Assembly (NCBI GenBank): GCA_905331475.1 | Contig: CAJNYU010003219.1 | Span: 541,746 to 605,745 of the forward strand | Length of the DNA stretch: 64,000 nt | Source: Rotaria socialis | Lineage: Eukaryota; Rotifera; Eurotatoria; Philodinida; Philodinidae | Reading direction: 5' to 3' | Shown: positions 57,781 to 64,000 of the stretch, piece by piece | Layout of the letters: each line of letters opens with the position of its first letter | Position numbering within the stretch: position 1 is the stretch's first letter | Made by a program: the position numbers and the translations under genes | The notes under the pieces: model-generated | What the model was told of the DNA's origin: nothing | The model's input: only the letters and a program-made list of their open reading frames with translations | The model's database searches: none

Positions 57781-58342
57781 CTGAATTGTAGAACCACTAT
57801 AATTGATGCTGTCAGTTTTTTATTATCTGATGAGATCGAGGATATTGCTGCAGATGCAGGTAAAGATTTTTTCGTCGGCAAATCTCTTTTCATTTAAAAT
57901 CAATATATTATACTGAAATGATAAAAGAACATATAATAAGATATTTCCGAGTAGAACTCATCAATTTCAATAAGATTACCTACGTATCTGTTCAAATTGT
58001 AGATTCATATTTCCAATCAACTGTCATAATCTGTAAACTCGCTTAGCTGTCAAGAATGTAAACCAACTATTGATCCTCTATATGAAGCTTCTTTCCTCTA
58101 AAATTAATATAAAGAAAATTTATTTACAAAATAAAGAATAGCTACAGAGAAAATATTTAAAAAATATTTTTTATTGAAAACAGAAAATTCAGATAATTTC
58201 ATGAAAATTAAAAAGAGCTATAAGACTTAACGAGATTTAAAGATTTAATAAAAAAATCATCTGTCAAAATTTTCAGATGATGTTACAGAATTGCGGTAGA
58301 CTTTAAGACTAAGGTCTCTATTGTTCTATTCGCGTAATTAAA
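57781..58342. other. Spacer or long intron
   Basis: 57781-57859 continues the frame of the previous gene after its stop (IIDAVSFLLSDEIEDIAADA, then a GTAAAG donor). The remaining ~480 bp is AT-rich with no feature seen. Confidence 0.4.
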
Positions 58343-58820
58343 ATGAATAATAATCGACGAGTATTTCTATTGAAACTAAGTTTCAATGGAGATGTTAAAA
58401 GTTTTTCAATAGTTACCTTCCATTTATTTGAAGATATAATAAAATGCACGGGAAAAGGTTTGTTTTTATCTAAAAAGGAATTGTTTAATTTAACATATAA
58501 ATAAAGTTTTATCCAGTCTATTTTTTCTTACTTTCTGATTTTCAGGACTGGAAGAAGATGACTTGATTCAACCGACATCAGTATGGATCACATACGATTG
58601 TCGGTCGAAAAAAGGTCATCTAGGTGTGCGATTTCAATCAGCAGCAGGAAAAGTGGACTTGGCACAGATGTTGATCGATCTATCAACAAAAAAGGAACAA
58701 TATGAATGGCAACTTCGGCCAGATGAAGTTGATCATTTTTATAACCTAATTAAAAATGATCAGCAACAACTGCCTATGTTTAGTGAAGCTATGGGTAATA
58801 TAATTATTGGCAAATGTTGA
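58343..58820 (+). CDS. Uncharacterised 129-residue protein
   Basis: Exons 58343-58457 and 58546-58820 join in phase 1 across an 88-bp intron (GTTTGT...TTTCAG). The product starts MNNNRRVFLLKLSFNGDVKS and contains PTSVWITYDCRSKKGHLGVR, KVDLAQMLIDLSTKKEQYEW and QLRPDEVDHFYNLIKNDQQQ. It is soluble, with mixed alpha/beta character and no signal peptide or membrane segment. I recognise no family. It may be an independent gene or the 3' part of the gene at 55844, since both lie on the same strand 560 bp apart, though no phase-matched junction linking them was found. Confidence 0.5.
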
Positions 58821-60179
58821 TCTTGAGGAGAAAAGAATAAGCTTAAAAGCTGTGTTGCAGTCCACGTTTTTATTGCATACTGATTGTAGTAAGAGGATAA
58901 TATAATTAGTGTTTTGTTTTCCAGCAAGTTGAATCGAGAATCGATCCATCTGATCATAGACTGACGAAGCTAAAACATGAAACAAAAAACATATAGAAGT
59001 GTGAAATCGGTCATTTGTATCATTGAAACACTTCTTTGTATCATATCAATATTCACTTTGACCATTCAAACGATCATTTCGTATTTCAGAAATGCTAATT
59101 TCTGCCATCCTAATGATTAATTTGATCATAGAAATTGCCATTTTTATCACTTAATGGGCTAGTTGAACCATGTAAATGATCATTTGCGTAAGATTATACA
59201 CAGAAAGAAATGCATAAGTCTCGGTTACTAGACTCTATCTTAGTTCAGTCAAGTCAATATTATATTCTAATCTGATGAAATTTTTAGTAAAAACTATTTC
59301 ATTTATTTTTCTAGAACATCTGATGACAGCAATTAATGATGACTGATTGAATGCTTCATCAAAGTTACCATGAACTTAAAAAATAACTCAAAAAGAAAAA
59401 GATTCAATGTAGTTTTAAAATAAATATTTTTTTTTCTTCTGCTCATTTACCATACGGTTACTTTTTTTTTTTTTTAAAATCATGTTTTTCTTTCTCTTTA
59501 TTTCCGATGAGATCCGTTGTCTAATTGATATATTATTATTATTTTACTATTTTCTATATATATACACGTATTTACCTATTTTGAACAAAGTCTGGAGAAG
59601 GACTAAAATAGTAAGATCTCCTAAATGAGTTTGTTATGAATAATGAATATGAACCGAAAAAATAATTTCTTCCAGCGGTACGTTTACATTATCGTACTGG
59701 TACAACGACTTTTGCTATACCTCTAGAACTTTTATCATAACCTGATGTTTATTTTAGGAATAATTTTCCGTAATGACAACTAATTGGTATATAAAATTTC
59801 TTTTATTATGTTTCGCAGTTAAGCATCAGCTTATTCACATGAGTTATGCAGTCAGAATCAGGACTCTTACAAACATGAATCTAATGCTATCCGATAATTG
59901 ATTGTTTATATAATTTTTTGAATATTATACTAAATCTTGAAATATCTTCACAGCTATAGTTATTTGATTTGAATGAATTCACGCTTCTATTTAAGAATTC
60001 AAACGATATTGCAAAAATTAAACAAGAATTACTGAAATTGAACAAAATCAAATTTATTTTAATAAAAATTTAAGATTCTATTGAATATTAAATAAAAACG
60101 AACAAACCAAAAAAAGAAAAAAATTGCCGAGATAACAGTTTTGTTTAATATAAATATACGCCATATTTAGAATAATAAA
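58821..60179. other. Gene-free spacer
   Basis: About 1.36 kb of AT-rich DNA between two convergent genes, with poly-T tracts near 59430 and 59460. Nothing else supported. Confidence 0.5.
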
Positions 60180-63100
60180 TTAAATCCAAAGACGAAATCG
60201 TGTTGTTTGAATATCAGTTCGACATTGTGAAAAATGATTTTGAGTCATAGAACGATAAGCTTCAACTTTTTCATAAGAAACTTTCCCATGAATCTCAAGA
60301 AATGTAAATCGTTTTAATTTGTCAACTAATTCATAAAGATCTTGTTCAAAAGTAGTTACATGCTCATCTAAATATTAAAATCGCTTTTATTTTCCTCAAT
60401 AAATATATAAAAATTGCATACTTATTGATTGAGATGTTGCTAACAATTTCATCCATCGCATGAGTGCAGACCAGTAAAAGTGTCCTGTTTTAAAATTAGG
60501 CCGAACTTGAAGAATATAAAAGAGAGACGGTCAGATAAATTCACAGTGTCAATGTATCGAAAATGTGTTTTTTTGATTTTTTTACGGAAATAAAATTTTA
60601 ATAATCAGACAAAAATCGAGCTCGAAAGTTTTGCAAAACCATACCGAAAAGAAATTGATTCAAACAATATGTTGTGCCTAAAATGCGAAATCTCAGTGAT
60701 TTTTTCTCTCGTTCATCTATATGTGCTTGAAAAAAATCGGTTACGAAAAGCAATATAAATATATACAGCTTTTATTTCCACTCGACCATTGTTGTTTTTC
60801 TACAAACATAGTTGAATATTATTATATGAGCGTTTTTCTTTTTGAAAATCTATATAATATCTTGTAGCAAGCGACATAAGCTAATGTCTTATCTCATTAG
60901 AATCATAAGATATGTCATTGCGTAATTAGACCTTTTAGATTTGAGTGTATTATTGAGAAAATTGAATTCGTTTGCTATTCGGTAGCGTTTGATGGCTAAC
61001 GGAAGGAAGATGCGTTCGTTTTTAGTGACTGTCACTATCATCATCCGATAAACTACAAGTATCATATCTAGAATCAGCATAAAATGCTGCATCGAATCTA
61101 TGTTTTCTTTTCCTCAACCAGTCAACTTTTCAGCGGAAAAATAAAAAAAAACTTTCAAAAAGTTGAAAATTATAAATGTCATATTTTCAGTTATTCGAGT
61201 TTGTTTTTCTATGATTGTCTTGGTCGAACAATGGTCGAATCAAAATATATATTCATGGCCCACATCGCAAACCGTATGAAAGTCAACGACAAAAAGAAGT
61301 ACTATCTGTTAAGATTTCGAGTATTTCGTACAACTTGAAATAGAAAGAATATGCCAAGAAAGTCAAAGTTTTCTACAAGTCAGTTCTGTTGAATTTTGAA
61401 TTTTTTTCTTTTTATAAATAGTTAAGAATGAGTCATTTTTTCGAATAATAAACTTACGCGATGTCCACGGAAAATCATCTGGTCTCCAGAGCTTTAATGT
61501 TTGTAAATTAGGCATATGAGTATTCAGCAGAGGTACCAAGTGTTTACCAATATGAATTGATTCATTGTTACCACGGTTACAGCTTGAAATGCAGAATTCA
61601 GCATACACAACACTAGTTAATGCATTTTGTCTCAAATCGTCAGAAGCCTAAAAATAATATGAGAAGTTCTTTTATTTGATTTGCTTACGAACAAATTGTC
61701 TATTTTTAATTTATGCAGTTTTATGTTTTCTTAATATCCATATGACATTCCATCATTTTCAGTAGATCGCATTAAACTGATTTAAACAAAACATATTCCG
61801 AATATCTAACGAGTGATTACAAAAAGTATTTTAATACATAGATAATCGAATAAAACGTCAGAGTATTCGTATGTAATTATATGTTGTAGATAATAATATT
61901 TAGTAATCTCCATAAAAGTTTCACTTGAGCCCATCGAATTCCTTTTTCATGATCAATGTCAATATAAACTTCTAATAAAGTCAATACTTACATATAGAAT
62001 AACATACAAAAGCCATTCAAATTGTCCAACATGAAGATATTTTAGTTGGACAGGCATCGAAATAAGTCTTGCAAATAGTTTTGCACGCACTTTGTCCTCA
62101 TCTGATACACTACTGCAAGGACCTAAAAAAAGTAAATCTCACTTCGACATCATTTATAAACGAATTAATTTTCGAAGGAATTATTGTATAACAGACGAGT
62201 AGGGGCGTCAGTATCGATTTCCATCCTCATGAGCCCATAGTGAACTGATATAAGGTGAAATAATAGATTTATCTAGTTATTGCTAGAAAATCAAAAACTC
62301 ATACAGATGAATTTCCTAGCTGTTCCTGTTCCTTAAGAATACAATAATCATCTTTATTATTTCAAATGAAAATGTATTTTTGTTTTTACTATTAATTTAA
62401 GTCGTCTCTTCACTTTAGATTCGTGTTGTCACTGACTAAGATCTATCCGAACTGAAAATATCAGCTAGATATCCAATTGAACCAGAGATAACCAACAAAA
62501 ATAAGCTACTTTTGCTCATTTTTTATGTGCTTTAGTGAATTAGAGATCAAAATTAGACTAAAAAAGCCCATCAGCTCCGCCTTGAGCTCAACTTTTCTTC
62601 CCCTAGGGATCAAATATAAATAACAAAATTTTACATTTTGGGCTTCAAAAGATAAAAGATATTTCTTTTCATGTCTTGAATCATGCGAAACGAATGTCAA
62701 TTCTTCTGAAAAAAGTCTTGTTTGAAGAAAAATGATAAATAAGTTTAAGAACTCATGTTTTCGTTCAAATTTCTCATTGAAATCCACCGACTAGTAGTTG
62801 AGAAGGCCTAGAACAATATCGTAGGTTGAGAATAGTGTTATTAAATATGATATGAGAAACTAGTATTTTTTCTTCTGGATAGTTTTGAAATCCTTCGAAA
62901 AATATGTGCATGCATATGAAAAATAAATTAATTTATGATAATTTTCATTAACGCATGTGATAACTTGAAATATTTCAACAAACCTTCCCACAGCAAAACA
63001 AATGCTGTGTAACTAATCGCTGCAAGACATGTTATCGAATAGTTTGACATAGAGTCAATTTACTTCACTAAAGGAGATCGACTAAGTATTCCATAATACG

Positions 63101-63986
63101 AAACTACGACGCAACGCCCTACGATAAAAAGTTAGTCTTTAATTTTTCAAAGCAATTAAAGTATCTGAGTAAGCTTAAGGCATCTTAAAGTCAGCAATAT
63201 TAGTAAAATAATCATGACATTAAAAATACTTTATACGTACTTATGCAATGAGAAAAGCTAAGTCCAAATTGAAGTTTTGTTACATTTTGAAATCGAATAC
63301 TATTCTGATTGCATTGTTCCATTTTGAATATTCCTGTTAACGACTTGAGAAGCTGCGACTTATCCGGGTAGTTATCTATCGAAAAATAAATTGATTCATT
63401 TAAAATAAATCTCAAACCCAGTTCAATCGTACATTGGTGTTTTTGATGAAAGATCCTAATCAGAAAACTAGCTTTATTTTGTACCTTTCATTATAAAAAA
63501 CACATAAGATTCATAGTTTTCGTTGACAATAGCCGGAAGAAGAAAAAAATCATGATGATTATTCTTCGAATTACATTGATAACTTCATACTCATTATTCT
63601 TATGTAAATCTGAAGCAGTGCTTCGACTACTTTGTATGAACGATAAATAAAAATTTTGAAAAAGTCCTTGTAAACGTAAACTATTTATGGGAATCTCGGT
63701 CCGATTGAGTATTTTCGATGGGCTCTACTGGTGTAATGACTTCGAATAGTTTCCACTGTCGAACTGAAATTCAGAATCACCATGACACTCTGTATCGAAT
63801 GAAACTTCTTCATTTGATAAATATCCTAGCAAAAAGCATTGAAGAAAATTCTTACAGATAGGAATAATAATAGAAGAAACACGAGGAAAATATACATCCA
63901 ATCGTTCGAGAAATAAATACAGCGATGGATGGCAATCAATATAAATTTGTCGAATGTACGGCCAATCGTCACCATATGAATGATTA
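60180..63986 (-). CDS. F-box/leucine-rich protein of the bdelloid-expanded type, 5'-partial
   Basis: Six exons are visible: 63986-63856, 63375-63241, 62122-61992, 61647-61458, 60505-60422 and 60367-60180. All are phase-consistent and give ~286 residues to the stop after FRLWI. The F-box itself must lie upstream beyond position 64000, since the first exon seen opens in phase 2 within the body. Segments matching the family: IRQIYIDCHPSLYLFLERLD, RFQNVTKLQFGLSFSH, KLFARLISMPVQLKYLHVGQ, LLNTHMPNLQTLKLWRPDDF, GHFYWSALMRWMKLLATSQS and YRSMTQNHFSQCRTDIQTTR. The leucine-rich periods presumably present substrates to an SCF ubiquitin ligase. Introns of 480, 1118, 344 and 952 bp are unusually long for the window. 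No disabling mutation is seen. Confidence 0.75.
62123..63240. other. 1.1-kb intron of the F-box gene
   Basis: No coding or repeat structure that can be supported; AT-rich throughout. Confidence 0.4.
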
Positions 63987-64000
63987 CTAAATAAATCAAT

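Noticed and set aside
61084..61338. 84-codon plus-strand frame in an F-box gene intron
   Set aside because: Antisense to a phase-consistent gene; composition and lack of homology suggest chance.

Overview
This is AT-rich eukaryotic nuclear DNA. Most genes are split by introns of about 50-65 bp with canonical GT..AG ends, with a minority of 0.3-1.7 kb. The gene content points to a bdelloid rotifer (Adineta/Rotaria type). Evidence: two ADP-ribosyltransferase-plus-TPR genes of the kind greatly expanded in bdelloids, two F-box/leucine-rich genes of a bdelloid-like family, an AIG1/GIMAP-type GTPase fragment, and short TGTGGG tracts matching the reported bdelloid telomere unit. The assignment is inference from family resemblance; no search was run.

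Layout. 1-720 (-): secreted protein, 3' end off the window. 5.1-7.4 kb (+): ART-TPR gene. 7.5-8.7 kb (+): F-box gene. 10.5-11.8 kb (+): six-exon unknown protein. 11.9-16.1 kb (-): tectonin-propeller protein resembling the C-terminal half of TECPR2. 16.3-20.9 kb (-): ARM-like plus fibronectin III protein. 21.3-23.8 kb (-): intact legumain, followed at 26.9-28.3 kb by a broken duplicate of part of that gene and its upstream DNA. 28.3-28.6 kb (-): small ubiquitin-like protein. 29.7-36.05 kb (-): insulin-receptor-substrate homologue. 36.3-38.4 kb (-): two-box HMGB protein with a possible alternative last exon. 38.8-42.1 kb (+): SLC36-type amino-acid transporter pseudogene interrupted by a terminal-inverted-repeat element. 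42.3-44.1 kb (+): BSDC1 homologue with a 36-bp minisatellite. 44.7-44.95 kb (+): tiny two-exon gene. 47.1-49.05 kb (+): second, intronless ART-TPR gene. 49.2-57 kb: gene-poor and element-rich (pogo/Tigger remnant, several foldback or MITE-like elements, telomere-like tracts, GTPase fragment), ending with a small CheD/NTAN1-like gene. 58.3-58.8 kb (+): unknown small gene. 60.2-64 kb (-): F-box gene, 5' end off the window.

The legumain, IRS, HMGB, BSDC1 and TECPR2-like genes are conserved animal genes. The ART-TPR, GTPase and F-box genes belong to lineage-expanded families and are surrounded by mobile-element debris. No operon-like arrangement or CRISPR is expected or seen. All gene models below were spliced by eye from open frames, GT/AG sites and phase continuity; transcripts would be needed to settle uncertain starts and long introns.
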